Below, in pieces: positions 8,218-17,227 of a DNA stretch of 64,000 nt; the first letter of the stretch is position 1, and the number at the start of each line of letters is the position of its first letter. Below the pieces are notes generated by a model. The model ran no database searches and was not told where the DNA came from. It was given only the letters and a program-made list of their open reading frames with translations. The stretch comes from Halothiobacillaceae bacterium (GTDB taxonomy: Bacteria; Pseudomonadota; Gammaproteobacteria; Halothiobacillales; Halothiobacillaceae): the NCBI GenBank assembly GCA_028696185.1, contig JAQVHL010000001.1:1-64000 (forward strand), in the 5' to 3' direction. The position numbers were made by a program, and so were the translations under genes.

Positions 8218-11200
8218 GTGTCCGTCGATGCCGACCGGGCGATCGCGCTGATCGCCGACAATCTCGATGCCTGCCATGCCGCCGACGTGCCCGGTCTGCG
8301 CAAGCGTCTGCGCGCGCTGCGCGAGGCACGACGGGCCGGGCAGGATACAAGCGCGCCGCTCGCGGAGCTGATTGCCCATGCGGAGCGCTCGCTGGCCAAG
8401 GTCGAGGCACGCCGGGCGCGTCTGCCGACGCCCGAGTATCCGCCGGAGCTGCCGGTGGCGGCACGGCGTGAGGACATCATGGCGGCGATTGCCGCGCATC
8501 AAGTGGTGATCCTGTGTGGCGAGACCGGCTCGGGCAAGACCACCCAGCTGCCGAAGATGTTGCTGGAGATGGGGCGCGGGACGCGCGGTCTGATTGGCCA
8601 TACCCAGCCACGACGCATCGCGGCGCGCTCCACCGCCGCGCGCATCGCCCAGGAACTGGGGACGCCCCTGGGCGAGCTCATTGGCTACAAGGTGCGTTTT
8701 TCCGATCACAGCTCGGACGAGACGCTGGTGCGCCTGATGACCGACGGTATCCTGCTGGCGGAAATCCCCTCTGACCGTTCGCTGTCGCGTTACGACACGC
8801 TCATCATCGACGAGGCGCACGAGCGCAGCCTGAACATCGACTTTCTTCTGGGCTACCTCAAGCGCCTGCTGCCGCGCCGTCCGGATCTCAAGCTCATCAT
8901 CACCTCCGCCACGCTCGACCCCGAGCGGTTTTCCCGGCATTTCGACAACGCGCCGATCCTGAACGTGGAAGGGCGCGGCTATCCGGTGGAAATCCGCTAC
9001 CGGCCGCTGCTCTCGCAGGACGAGGACGGGCGTGACCGCGACCTGATCGGCGCGGTGCTGGACGCGGTGGACGAGCTCGCGCACGAGGGGCCGGGCGACG
9101 TGCTGGTGTTCTTTCCCGGCGAGCGCGAGATTCGCGAGGCCGCCGAGGCGCTGCGCAAACATCACCCGCCGCATACCGAAATCCTGCCGCTCTATGCGCG
9201 CCTGTCGGCCGAGGAGCAGAACCGCGTGTTTGCCGCGCATCCCGGTCGGCGCATCGTGCTGGCCACCAATGTGGCGGAAACCTCGCTCACCGTGCCGGGC
9301 ATCCACTACGTCGTGGACACCGGCACCGCGCGCGTGGCGCGCTACAGTTCGCGTTCGCGCATGCAGCGTCTGTTGGTGGAGCCGATCTCGCAGGCAGCCG
9401 CCAACCAGCGCGCCGGGCGCTGCGGACGTGTCGCGCCGGGCATCTGCATCCGCCTGTACGGCGAGGATGACTTCGCCGCCCGCGCCCCGTTCACCGACCC
9501 GGAAATCCTGCGCGCCAACCTCGCTTCGGTCATCCTGCGTCTGGAAGACCTGCGGCTGGGGCACCCGGAGGACTTTCCCTTCGTTGAACCGCCCGAGGCG
9601 CGCCAGATCGGCGATGCCTGGCAGCTCTTGTTCGAGCTGGGCGCGGTGGACGCCTCGCGTCAGCTCACCGAAACCGGCCAGCGCCTCGCGCGCCTGCCAC
9701 TGGACCCGCGTCTGGGGCGCATGCTGCTCGCGGCCGAACGCGAAGGCGTGCTGGAAGACGTGCTCGTCATCGCCTCGTTTCTCGCCATCCAGGACCCGCG
9801 GGAGCGTCCGATGGAGCGCCAGCAGGCCGCCGATCAGGCGCATGCGCGGTGGTCCGACGAAACCTCCGACTTCCTGGCTGTGCTCAAGCTCTGGGACTGG
9901 GTGGACGAGCAGTACCGCCATCTGTCGCAGAACAAATGGCGCCAGCAATGCCCGAAGGAGTTCCTGTCCTATGTGCGCCTGCGCGAATGGCGCGAGCTGC
10001 ACGCTCAGTTGCGTGTGGCCATGCAGGAAGGCGGCGCCCGCATGGACGCAGCCCGCGATCCGGCGCGGCGCAATGCAGACGCCATTCATCGCGCCATCCT
10101 GAGCGCCCTGTTGAGCCACATTGGCCTGCGTGACGACGAAGGCCGCAAGAAAGACGCTGCCAAAGGCGGCAAGAGCGCCCCGGTGCGCTACCTGGGCGCG
10201 CGCAGCCGGCGCTTCCAGCTCTTTCCCGGCTCGTTTGTCAGCAAACAGCCGCCGCGCTGGGTAATGAGCGCGGAAATTGTTGAAACCGCCCGCGTGTTCG
10301 CGCGCATGAACGCCGCGATCAATCCGCGCTGGATCGAGGCGCTGGCCGCCCATCTGGTCACACGCAGCTACAGCGAACCGCACTGGGAACGTGAACGCCA
10401 GCAGGTCGGCGCCTTCGAGCATGTCAGCCTCTACGGCCTGCCCATCGTGCCGCGCCGGCGCATCAACTTCGGCCCCGTCGATCCGCTCGCCGCGCGCGAG
10501 ATCTTCATCCGCAAGGCCCTGGTCGAAGGCGAGTACGACAGCCGCGCCCCGTTTTTCCTGCACAATCAGGCCCTGATCGACGAGATTCACGCGCTGGAAG
10601 CCAAGTCTCGCCGCCCGGACATCCTCGTCGATGCAGACACCCTGTACGACTTCTACCACGCGCGCCTTCCCGCCGGGATCTACAGTGGTGCGCAGTTCGA
10701 CAAATGGCGGCGCGAGGCCGAAGCCCGCGAACCGCGCCTGTTGTTTCTCGAACGCGAGATGCTCATGCGTCATGCCGCCAGTGACATCAGCGAGCGGCGC
10801 TTCCCGCCGTTCCTGGAATTCGACGGCCTGCGCCTGCCGCTTTCCTACCACTTCGAGCCGGGCAGCGAGGCCGACGGCGTCACCCTCACCGTGCCGCTGG
10901 CCGCACTCAACCAGATCGACGCCGTGCGCGGCGACTACCTCGTGCCCGGCCTGCTGGAAGAAAAGATCACCGAACTGATCCGCGCCCTGCCCAAAGCCCT
11001 GCGTCGCCACTTCGTGCCCGCACCCGACTACGCCCGCGCCGTGTTCGAGCGGCTGGGCAGCGCCACGAACCTCCCGCTGTGCGAGGCCATCGGCCAGGCC
11101 CTGCGCGCCATGAGCGGTGTCGAAGTACCGCGTGAGGACTGGAGCGAGGCCGAGCTTCCCACCCATCTGCGCCTGCGCTACGTGCTGGTCGATGCCGAAG

Positions 11201-12210
11201 GGCAGGTTCGCGCCAGCGGGCGAGACCTTGCCGCCCTGCGTGCCGCGCTGGGCGAGGAAGCCAGCAGTGATTTCACCGACACGGCCGCCGGTTTCGAGCG
11301 CGAGGGCCTGAATGACTGGGATTTTGGCGAGCTGCCGGAAACGGTCGCCTTCGACATGGCCGGCGTTCAGTTCACCGGCTACCCGGCGCTGATCGACGAA
11401 GGTGACAGCGTGGCCCTGCGCGTGATGGACAGCCCGGAGGCCGCCGGGCGCGCCACCCGGCTGGGGCTCGCGCGCCTGCTCCTGTTGCGCCTGCGCCCGG
11501 AGGTCAAGACCCTCGAACGGCAGCTCCCCGGCATCCAGACCCTCTGCCTGCACTACAGTCAGGTGCGCGCCCAGCCCGCCGCCGCGCTCTGTCCGCGCTT
11601 GCCCGCGCACTGGCCGCATACCGCCTGCGAACAACTGAAAATGCAGCTCATCCTCGCCGCCGCCGCACGGACGGCCATCGACGGGCAGCCCCCCGTGCGT
11701 GAAGCTGCCGCCTTCAACCAACGTGTGGCGCTGCTGCGCTCCGCCCTGCCCGAGGCCCTCGACCGCTTGTGTCGTGAAGTGGCTGAGGTATTGAGCCTGC
11801 ACCACGAACTGCGTACCCGCCTCAAGGGGCGCCTGCCCCTGTCATGGATCGAAGCGGCCGCCGATATGGCTGAACAATGCGATGCGCTGATCTACAAGGG
11901 CTTTGTCGTCTACACCCCCCCGGAACGCCTGGGCGACATCGCCCGCTACATGAAAGCCGCTCACAAACGGCTGGAAAAACTCGACCGCGCCCCTGATCGC
12001 GACCGCCTGCTGCGCGTGCAGTACTCCCCACTATGGATGCGTTACCGCGCCCTGGCCGCGCGCAGCGAAATCGACCCTGCGGCCCTCGATGCCCTGCGCT
12101 GGCGGCTGGAGGAGCTGCGCATCGCCCTCTTTGCCCAGGAAATCGGCACGCGGGAAAGCGTGTCGGTGACTAAACTTGAAAAAGAACTGGCAGTGATGGG
12201 CGCTGCCTGA
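8218..12210 (+). CDS. hrpA: ATP-dependent RNA helicase HrpA
   Basis: Predicted 1330-residue DEAH-box helicase, close to the roughly 1300 residues of Escherichia coli HrpA, which acts on RNA and in mRNA processing and ribosome rescue. Motif I GETGSGKT is at 101-108, DEAH at 198-201, SATLD at about 228 and motif VI QRAGRCGR at 397-404. Helicase-associated and OB-fold regions follow to about 800, then the long C-terminal DUF3418 region typical of HrpA. The start is GTG at 8218, chosen because it gives the expected N-terminal helical extension; no ATG lies nearby. The opposite strand carries a very long open frame (7909-11805) that is a GC-bias shadow. Confidence 0.95.
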   Translation: MSVDADRAIALIADNLDACHAADVPGLRKRLRALREARRAGQDTSAPLAELIAHAERSLAKVEARRARLPTPEYPPELPVAARREDIMAAIAAHQVVILCGETGSGKTTQLPKMLLEMGRGTRGLIGHTQPRRIAARSTAARIAQELGTPLGELIGYKVRFSDHSSDETLVRLMTDGILLAEIPSDRSLSRYDTLIIDEAHERSLNIDFLLGYLKRLLPRRPDLKLIITSATLDPERFSRHFDNAPILNVEGRGYPVEIRYRPLLSQDEDGRDRDLIGAVLDAVDELAHEGPGDVLVFFPGEREIREAAEALRKHHPPHTEILPLYARLSAEEQNRVFAAHPGRRIVLATNVAETSLTVPGIHYVVDTGTARVARYSSRSRMQRLLVEPISQAAANQRAGRCGRVAPGICIRLYGEDDFAARAPFTDPEILRANLASVILRLEDLRLGHPEDFPFVEPPEARQIGDAWQLLFELGAVDASRQLTETGQRLARLPLDPRLGRMLLAAEREGVLEDVLVIASFLAIQDPRERPMERQQAADQAHARWSDETSDFLAVLKLWDWVDEQYRHLSQNKWRQQCPKEFLSYVRLREWRELHAQLRVAMQEGGARMDAARDPARRNADAIHRAILSALLSHIGLRDDEGRKKDAAKGGKSAPVRYLGARSRRFQLFPGSFVSKQPPRWVMSAEIVETARVFARMNAAINPRWIEALAAHLVTRSYSEPHWERERQQVGAFEHVSLYGLPIVPRRRINFGPVDPLAAREIFIRKALVEGEYDSRAPFFLHNQALIDEIHALEAKSRRPDILVDADTLYDFYHARLPAGIYSGAQFDKWRREAEAREPRLLFLEREMLMRHAASDISERRFPPFLEFDGLRLPLSYHFEPGSEADGVTLTVPLAALNQIDAVRGDYLVPGLLEEKITELIRALPKALRRHFVPAPDYARAVFERLGSATNLPLCEAIGQALRAMSGVEVPREDWSEAELPTHLRLRYVLVDAEGQVRASGRDLAALRAALGEEASSDFTDTAAGFEREGLNDWDFGELPETVAFDMAGVQFTGYPALIDEGDSVALRVMDSPEAAGRATRLGLARLLLLRLRPEVKTLERQLPGIQTLCLHYSQVRAQPAAALCPRLPAHWPHTACEQLKMQLILAAAARTAIDGQPPVREAAAFNQRVALLRSALPEALDRLCREVAEVLSLHHELRTRLKGRLPLSWIEAAADMAEQCDALIYKGFVVYTPPERLGDIARYMKAAHKRLEKLDRAPDRDRLLRVQYSPLWMRYRALAARSEIDPAALDALRWRLEELRIALFAQEIGTRESVSVTKLEKELAVMGAA

Positions 12211-12224
12211 GCGGAGACCTCCCC

Positions 12225-12800
12225 ATGCGTGCCACCGCCGTTGTTTGCGTGCTTTTGTTGCCGCTGAGCGTCCACGGAGCGGATGTCTATGTCTGCACCG
12301 ATGCCCAGGGACGCAAGGTCTTCAGCGACGAACCCTGCGGCCCGGATGCGCAAAAAATGGACGTCCGTGCCGCGCCACCCGGCACGCGCGACGAAAACGC
12401 CATCGACGGCGTGCGCAGCATGGCCCGCGAGCTTGACGAACGCCTGGAGCGCGACCGGGCCGAAGCCCAGGAATTGCGCAAACTGCGCATCGAAGCCGAC
12501 CGCCAGGCCCGGCTGGACGAGGCCCGTCAGGAAGAGCAACGCCGACAGGCCGAAGACGCCATGCCTCCCATCATTTACACACCCGTCTATCCAGGCTACC
12601 TGCCTCACCCGCATCGCCCCCATCCCCATCGCCCCCAGGACGGATTCCGGTTCGAATTCAATACCGGCGGCCCGCCCGCTTCGCGTCCACCTCAGGCCGG
12701 CCCCAATCCACCGGGCGGCCCGGCTCCTGCCCCCGGTCCGCGCCTTCCCGCACCAACGCCAGGCGTCAGCCACAGTATTGCCCCGCCACCGGGGCGCTAG
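12225..12800 (+). CDS. DUF4124 exported protein with His-Pro and Pro-rich tail
   Basis: Predicted 191-residue secreted protein. The signal peptide covers residues 1-19 (ending VHGA), followed by a short DUF4124 module with the typical pattern VYVCTDAQGRKVFSDEPC, containing the two conserved Cys at 24 and 38. Residues 65-110 form a charged coiled coil, 128-137 read HPHRPHPHRP, and the rest is Pro/Gly-rich low complexity. It follows hrpA by 14 bases on the same strand. DUF4124 proteins are periplasmic with unknown function; metal binding by the His-Pro stretch is inference. The last ~125 bases of the gene are duplicated in decayed form at 13549-13680. Confidence 0.8.
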   Translation: MRATAVVCVLLLPLSVHGADVYVCTDAQGRKVFSDEPCGPDAQKMDVRAAPPGTRDENAIDGVRSMARELDERLERDRAEAQELRKLRIEADRQARLDEARQEEQRRQAEDAMPPIIYTPVYPGYLPHPHRPHPHRPQDGFRFEFNTGGPPASRPPQAGPNPPGGPAPAPGPRLPAPTPGVSHSIAPPPGR

Positions 12801-12816
12801 GAGCGCATCAAAAGGG

Positions 12817-12832
12817 CGGGCCTGCCTGCCCG
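12817..12832 (+). terminator. weak hairpin after the DUF4124 gene
   Basis: CGGGC (12817-12821) pairs with GCCCG (12828-12832) around a six-base loop and is followed by TGTTTG rather than a full T run. It may attenuate or end the hrpA-DUF4124 transcript. Confidence 0.3.
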
Positions 12833-12881
12833 TGTTTGAAAACCGGGATATTGGCTGAATGAAGGGGTAGGGCTTTTGAGC

Positions 12882-13334
12882 ATGAGCTTTGGCGTATCGG
12901 GTGCGATCCGTTGGTCCGTCGAGTACCGGCGTCCGTGGAAGCTGTTCACGCTGGTGCTGGGGATTGCCCTGCTGCTGGCCGGTTCGGTGTATATGCCGGC
13001 ACCGGACTGGGACGTGGGGGTCAGTTTCATCATGGCGATTCTGACCTACCTGAGCGCGCCCTGGTTGCTTCATGTGCTTTGGCGGCGCCAGTGGCGGCTG
13101 TGGCCGCTGGCCTTGTTGGCAGCGTGGTTCAGTATCGATGGGGCGTACTGGATGTACTGGTCCCTGGTTGACCCGGAGGCGCTAATCATGCGTTCGGCCA
13201 ATGCGTATGCCTCGACGTTCCTGTATCTGCTGATGGGCATGGTGTGGTTGTATCCGGGGTCGTTGCGTCAGTTGTGGGGAGAAACGCGAGGGGCGGTGAG
13301 GGAGGCGTTGCGACCGGGGGATGGGAAGGGGTAG
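12882..13334 (+). CDS. small inner-membrane protein of unknown function
   Basis: Predicted 150-residue integral membrane protein with four likely transmembrane segments: about 20-40 (LFTLVLGIALLLAGSVYM), 46-65 (VSFIMAILTYLSAPWLLHVL), 72-92 (LWPLALLAAWFSIDGAYWMYW) and 108-126 (STFLYLLMGMVWLYPGSL). Charged residues flank the segments, and the N-terminus (RWSVEYRRPWK) is probably cytoplasmic. I do not recognise the family. The ATG at 12882 is preferred; a TTG six bases earlier is possible. It lies between the intact DUF4124 gene and the decayed fragment of that gene, and 26 bases before an inverted copy of the dispersed repeat, so it may have been caught between duplicated ends. Confidence 0.65.
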   Translation: MSFGVSGAIRWSVEYRRPWKLFTLVLGIALLLAGSVYMPAPDWDVGVSFIMAILTYLSAPWLLHVLWRRQWRLWPLALLAAWFSIDGAYWMYWSLVDPEALIMRSANAYASTFLYLLMGMVWLYPGSLRQLWGETRGAVREALRPGDGKG

Positions 13335-13360
13335 CGTTGGGTCTTGTTCGCTTGTGCCCG

Positions 13361-13480
13361 CTCAGGGTATTTACAAAACGAAGGTTTTCCTGATACCCAA
13401 GACCGAGATGAACGGCGGGAGTCCCCCTTGGAACCCGCCATGGACCGGCCCATTTAGCTCCGCCGCGACAGAATGTCGCG
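13361..13480 (-). repeat. dispersed hairpin repeat, copy C (partial, inverted)
   Basis: Reverse-strand partial copy of the unit at 604-874. It keeps the tail (reverse complement of 13361-13386 matches 850-874 closely), the CCAAGGGGG block and the hairpin 2 inner stem CGCGAC/GTCGCG (13464-13469/13475-13480, loop AGAAT). The outer arm of hairpin 2 and one arm of hairpin 3 are missing, as if the copy was truncated. The gene-free interval 13335-13771 holds this copy, the decayed DUF4124 fragment and about 90 bases with nothing I recognise. Confidence 0.8.
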
Positions 13481-13548
13481 CATCTTGTTCTCGCACCCTT
13501 GGGCATTCATGCCCCAAGCCCTTGACGGCTACGGTGCTCGAACACGAG

Positions 13549-13680
13549 GCAGCCCGCCCGTCTCGCGTCCACCTCAGGCTGGCAACAATCCACCGGGCGG
13601 TTCGGTTCCCGCGCCCACTTCGGTCCGCGCCTTCCCACCTCAACGTCGGGCATCAGCCACGGTATCGCCCCGCCCCCGGG
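13549..13680 (+). pseudogene. decayed duplicate of the DUF4124 gene 3' end
   Basis: This stretch aligns directly with 12668-12793, the Pro-rich 3' end of the DUF4124 gene, at about 80-85% by eye. Shared blocks include TCGCGTCCACCTCAGG, AATCCACCGGGCGG and GGTCCGCGCCTTCCC. The translation begins in the same phase (PPVSRPPQAGNNPPGG against PPASRPPQAGPNPPGG). About five extra bases near 13615-13620 then shift the frame. No start codon, signal peptide or DUF4124 module precedes it, so it is a non-functional remnant in the same orientation as the intact gene. Confidence 0.75.
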
Positions 13681-13771
13681 GAGGGGGGAGGCGTCAAACT
13701 CGATTTTCAAGGGCTTGTGGTGCCGACCAATGGATTGCCATGTTAAGTACGATCTCGAAATCTACGAAAAC

Positions 13772-14476
13772 TCAGTCTGTGATGATGAGTCGATAACCAA
13801 CCCCGGTTTCGGTGATTAGATGCTTAGGCTGAGTAGGATCTCGTTCGAGTTTCTGACGCAAATGTCTCATATAAATGCGAAGGTAATGGCTGTTTTCCGC
13901 ATAGCTTGGTCCCCATACTTCATGCAAGAGATAGCGATGCGTTAAAACCTTGCCCGCATTACGCGCCAAAACGACGAGAAGACGGTATTCCGTTGGTGTC
14001 AAGTGAACCGGCAAGAGCCCGCGCGTGACTAGGCGGCCACTGAAATCAATGACCGTATCACCGAAACGAAAGGATTGCTCCGTAGAGCCCGGTGCCTGAT
14101 CTCGACGGCGCAGGTGAGCGCGTATGCGCGCCATGAGTTCAGCAACGCCAAACGGTTTGCTCAGGTAATCATCTGCCCCGGCATCTAGGGCCGCCACCTT
14201 GTCACCCTCCTGAGTTCGTGCGGATAGGACAATGATGGGTAGTCCGCTCCAAGCTCGAATATGTCGAATCACCTCGATACCATCCATATCCGGTAATCCA
14301 AGATCGACGATCAACAGGTCCGGTTTGCGGGTTCCGGTCTCTATGAGTCCCTGACGCCCCGTCTCCGCTACGAACATCGCAATACCCTTTCCCTCTAGGG
14401 AGGCACGCAGAAAGCGCTGGATTGGCTTGTCGTCTTCAATCAGAACAACGTGGACATCAGAAGACCCTGGCATCAC
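13772..14476 (-). CDS. kdpE: KdpE response regulator
   Basis: Predicted 234-residue OmpR-family response regulator that receives phosphate from KdpD and activates the kdp genes when potassium is limiting or osmolarity is high. The receiver domain (about 9-120) has the acidic pair IEDD, the phospho-acceptor Asp in DLGLPDMDG, Ser/Thr in VLSART and Lys in LSKPF. The winged-helix domain (about 135-230) ends in HLITETGVGYRL. The start overlaps the kdpD stop by ATGA at 14473-14476. It is the last gene of the minus-strand kdpABCDE series; no terminator hairpin is evident after it. Confidence 0.95.
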   Translation of the reverse strand: MMPGSSDVHVVLIEDDKPIQRFLRASLEGKGIAMFVAETGRQGLIETGTRKPDLLIVDLGLPDMDGIEVIRHIRAWSGLPIIVLSARTQEGDKVAALDAGADDYLSKPFGVAELMARIRAHLRRRDQAPGSTEQSFRFGDTVIDFSGRLVTRGLLPVHLTPTEYRLLVVLARNAGKVLTHRYLLHEVWGPSYAENSHYLRIYMRHLRQKLERDPTQPKHLITETGVGYRLIITD

Positions 14477-17196
14477 GATCCCTCCGTTTCCTCTTCATTG
14501 AATTCCGGGGGGGTTCCAAGTGGCAAGGTAAATCTGAAGACGGCACCGCCTTCGTGTCGATTTTCCGCCCAGATGCGCCCACCATGTGCCTGGATAATGG
14601 CCCGACAGATGGCAAGGCCCAGGCCCACGCCTGGCCGGGAAGATTCACGCTCGCCACGTGTAAATTTTTCAAAAATGCTCTCTTCCATACCTGCCGGCAG
14701 GCCCGGCCCCTCATCGGAAACGCTGACCTCAAGCTCGTCTTCATGGGTGGATGCTTGAACCATAATGAGCGTTCCGTCCGGCGTGTACTTGACCGCATTG
14801 TCAAGAAGATTATCCAGCACCCGCTCGATCATCATGGCATCGAATGCTACTAGTGGAAGATTGCCTGGAAGGCGCGTTTCCACACGATGTCCTGCCAGCG
14901 ACTCCTTGTAGGAACGAAGGGAGCTTCCTATCACCTCTTCAATCGGTTGCCAGTGTTTGTTAAGCGTCACGCCGCCGGCTTGCAGGCGGGCCATGTCCAG
15001 CAAATTGATTACGAGCGCGTTGATGCGTAGTGCCTGAGCGTGAATGGCCTCGGCAAGCTCCTCATCCATACGATTTCCGGATCGGCCAACCAGGGCTGCC
15101 GAAAGTCCGAGCAGGCCCGTCAGCGGTGTACGTAAATCATGCGAGATGGCGGACAGCAGTGAGTTACGCAAACGCTCGGCCTCCATGTTGACCAACGCGC
15201 CCTGCGCTACCTCCACGTAATGTACACGCTCCAGGGCCAGAGCGATCTGGGCCGCGAAGGTTTCCAGTAAACGCTGCTGCTCCGGCTGAAAAATCAGGCG
15301 TGGATCGGAGGGCCGGATTGCCAGTACACCACGGATACACATGGGTGCGCGCAAGGGCTGGTAAAGCACTGGACTGGCGGGCAAGGTATGGGTTCCAAGC
15401 CCGGCAGGCTCTCTATGGTCATAAGCCCATTGCGCGATGCCTAAATCCAGCTCGGTAAGCAGGTTATCACCATGATCGCCTTCAACCGGTTGGCGGATTT
15501 TGTCATGACTGTCCGGCAACAGGATAGCAACCTGCGACTGGAAGACCCCGGCCAGCCGCACGCTGCCGTCTTTGATGATCTGTCCTGCGGTCAAGGCCGA
15601 AGACAGGACTTTTCCCGCCTCGAACAGCGACTCGGCGCGGCGCTCCCTGTAGCGGGCGATGCGCGCCTGGTAATGCAGGCTGGCGGTGAGGTTGCTGATG
15701 ACCAAGGCGACCACCAGCATCAGTGCGAAGGTGAACAGATACTGTGTGTCCGCCACGGTAAGCGATTGGCGCGGATCAACAAAAAAGAAATCGAATGCGC
15801 CCACGCTAAGTAAGGAAGCGAAAATGCCTGGGCCACGTCCGAAACGGATCGAAATTAGCACCACAAGCAGTAGATACAGCATGATGACATTAGCTAGATC
15901 GAAGATATTGACCAAGCCCGCTGCGGCCAGGGTCGTGGTCGCACAAGCGGCGGCAGCCCAGGCGTAACCAGCCCTTTTTTCGCGCGGAGGCGCTTTTAGC
16001 GTCAGCTCCGGAGCGGACGAGAGAGCCTCATGTGCGCTTTGCTCGGGGTGGTGGCCGACAATGTAGACGTCCATATCGACCTGGCTGGTGAGCTGATCGG
16101 CTGGGCTTGGCCGAATCAGGCGGGCGAGCATGGAGCGGCTGGACTTGCCGACCACCAGCTTGGAAACATTGCGCTCCTGTGCATACGTGAGCAAGGTTGG
16201 CACCAGCTCGGAGCCAGGAAGAGAGGTGGTTTCAGCCCCAAGCTCCTGAGCCAGACGCAATGTTCTGAAAACCTTATCGCGCCGTGCCTCGGACAAACGC
16301 AACAGCTTGGGCGTTTCCACATACACGGCCAGCCAGTCCGCGTGCAGGCTGGCCGCCAGCCGTGCTGCGCTACGCACCAAACGGCTGGAATCATCCCCTG
16401 GTCCGACGCAGACCATCAGACGCTCCTTGGCCTGCCACACTTGGCTGATTGATTGATCCGCGCGATATTCGCGCATCTGCGCATCCACCCGATCCGCCGT
16501 GCGCCGCAAGGCCAGTTCGCGCAGGGCGATCAGATTGCCCTTGCGGAAAAAACTGCGGATGGCGCGTTCGGCCTGCTGCGGCAGATAGATCTTGCCTTCT
16601 TTCATGCGTTGAAGCAGCTCATCGGCGGGCAGATCCACCAGCGTGACCTCATCCGCCTGTTCAAACACCCGGTCAGGCAAGGTTTCTCGCACCAGGACGC
16701 CGGTGATGCCGCCGATGATGTCGTTCAGACTTTCGAGATGCTGCACGTTGACCGTGGTGTAGACATCAATGCCTGCCGCCAGCAGCTCCTCGACATCCTG
16801 CCAGCGCTTGGGATGGCGCGAACCGGCCACATTGGAGTGCGCCAGCTCATCCACCAGAATCAATGCTGGCTTGCGCGCCAGCGCCGCGTCCAGATCGAAC
16901 TCGGCCAGCTCGCGCCCCTGGTAGTTCACCCGCTTGGGCGGCAGGTAGTTCAGCCCTTCGAGCAGGCGGGCGGTTTCCGAGCGGCCATGGGTTTCCACGA
17001 TGCCCACCACCACGTCACGCCCCTGCTCGCGCAGCACGCGCGCCGCGCTCAACATGGCGTAGGTTTTGCCCACGCCAGGGCAGGCGCCGAAGAAGATTTT
17101 CAGCTTGCCGCGCGCGGCCTGCGCTTCGTTGCGCTGCACCTTTTCCAGCAGGGCGTCGGGGTCGGGGCGTCCGTCGTTATTCATGCTTGTGCTCAT
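14473..17196 (-). CDS. kdpD: KdpD potassium sensor histidine kinase
   Basis: Predicted 907-residue inner-membrane sensor kinase (E. coli KdpD is 894). The N-terminal KdpD domain has Walker A GACPGVGKT at 37-45, followed by a universal-stress-like domain to about 380. Four clustered transmembrane segments (about 405-500, DUF4118) precede a GAF-like region, a HisKA domain with the phospho-His in SAISHDLRTPLTG, and an HATPase domain (DNLLDNAVKYTP, DEGPGLP). It senses potassium limitation and phosphorylates KdpE. It starts 31 bases after the kdpC stop. All main motifs are intact. Confidence 0.95.
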   Translation of the reverse strand: MSTSMNNDGRPDPDALLEKVQRNEAQAARGKLKIFFGACPGVGKTYAMLSAARVLREQGRDVVVGIVETHGRSETARLLEGLNYLPPKRVNYQGRELAEFDLDAALARKPALILVDELAHSNVAGSRHPKRWQDVEELLAAGIDVYTTVNVQHLESLNDIIGGITGVLVRETLPDRVFEQADEVTLVDLPADELLQRMKEGKIYLPQQAERAIRSFFRKGNLIALRELALRRTADRVDAQMREYRADQSISQVWQAKERLMVCVGPGDDSSRLVRSAARLAASLHADWLAVYVETPKLLRLSEARRDKVFRTLRLAQELGAETTSLPGSELVPTLLTYAQERNVSKLVVGKSSRSMLARLIRPSPADQLTSQVDMDVYIVGHHPEQSAHEALSSAPELTLKAPPREKRAGYAWAAAACATTTLAAAGLVNIFDLANVIMLYLLLVVLISIRFGRGPGIFASLLSVGAFDFFFVDPRQSLTVADTQYLFTFALMLVVALVISNLTASLHYQARIARYRERRAESLFEAGKVLSSALTAGQIIKDGSVRLAGVFQSQVAILLPDSHDKIRQPVEGDHGDNLLTELDLGIAQWAYDHREPAGLGTHTLPASPVLYQPLRAPMCIRGVLAIRPSDPRLIFQPEQQRLLETFAAQIALALERVHYVEVAQGALVNMEAERLRNSLLSAISHDLRTPLTGLLGLSAALVGRSGNRMDEELAEAIHAQALRINALVINLLDMARLQAGGVTLNKHWQPIEEVIGSSLRSYKESLAGHRVETRLPGNLPLVAFDAMMIERVLDNLLDNAVKYTPDGTLIMVQASTHEDELEVSVSDEGPGLPAGMEESIFEKFTRGERESSRPGVGLGLAICRAIIQAHGGRIWAENRHEGGAVFRFTLPLGTPPEFNEEETEGS

Positions 17197-17227
17197 GGGG
17201 GCTCATGCGGGCAGTGTAAACAGGCGC

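Noticed and set aside
7909..11805. A 1298-codon open frame antisense to hrpA
   Set aside because: It lies wholly opposite hrpA, whose helicase motifs are all present. Long antisense frames arise from GC-rich third positions, and the product has no recognisable domain.
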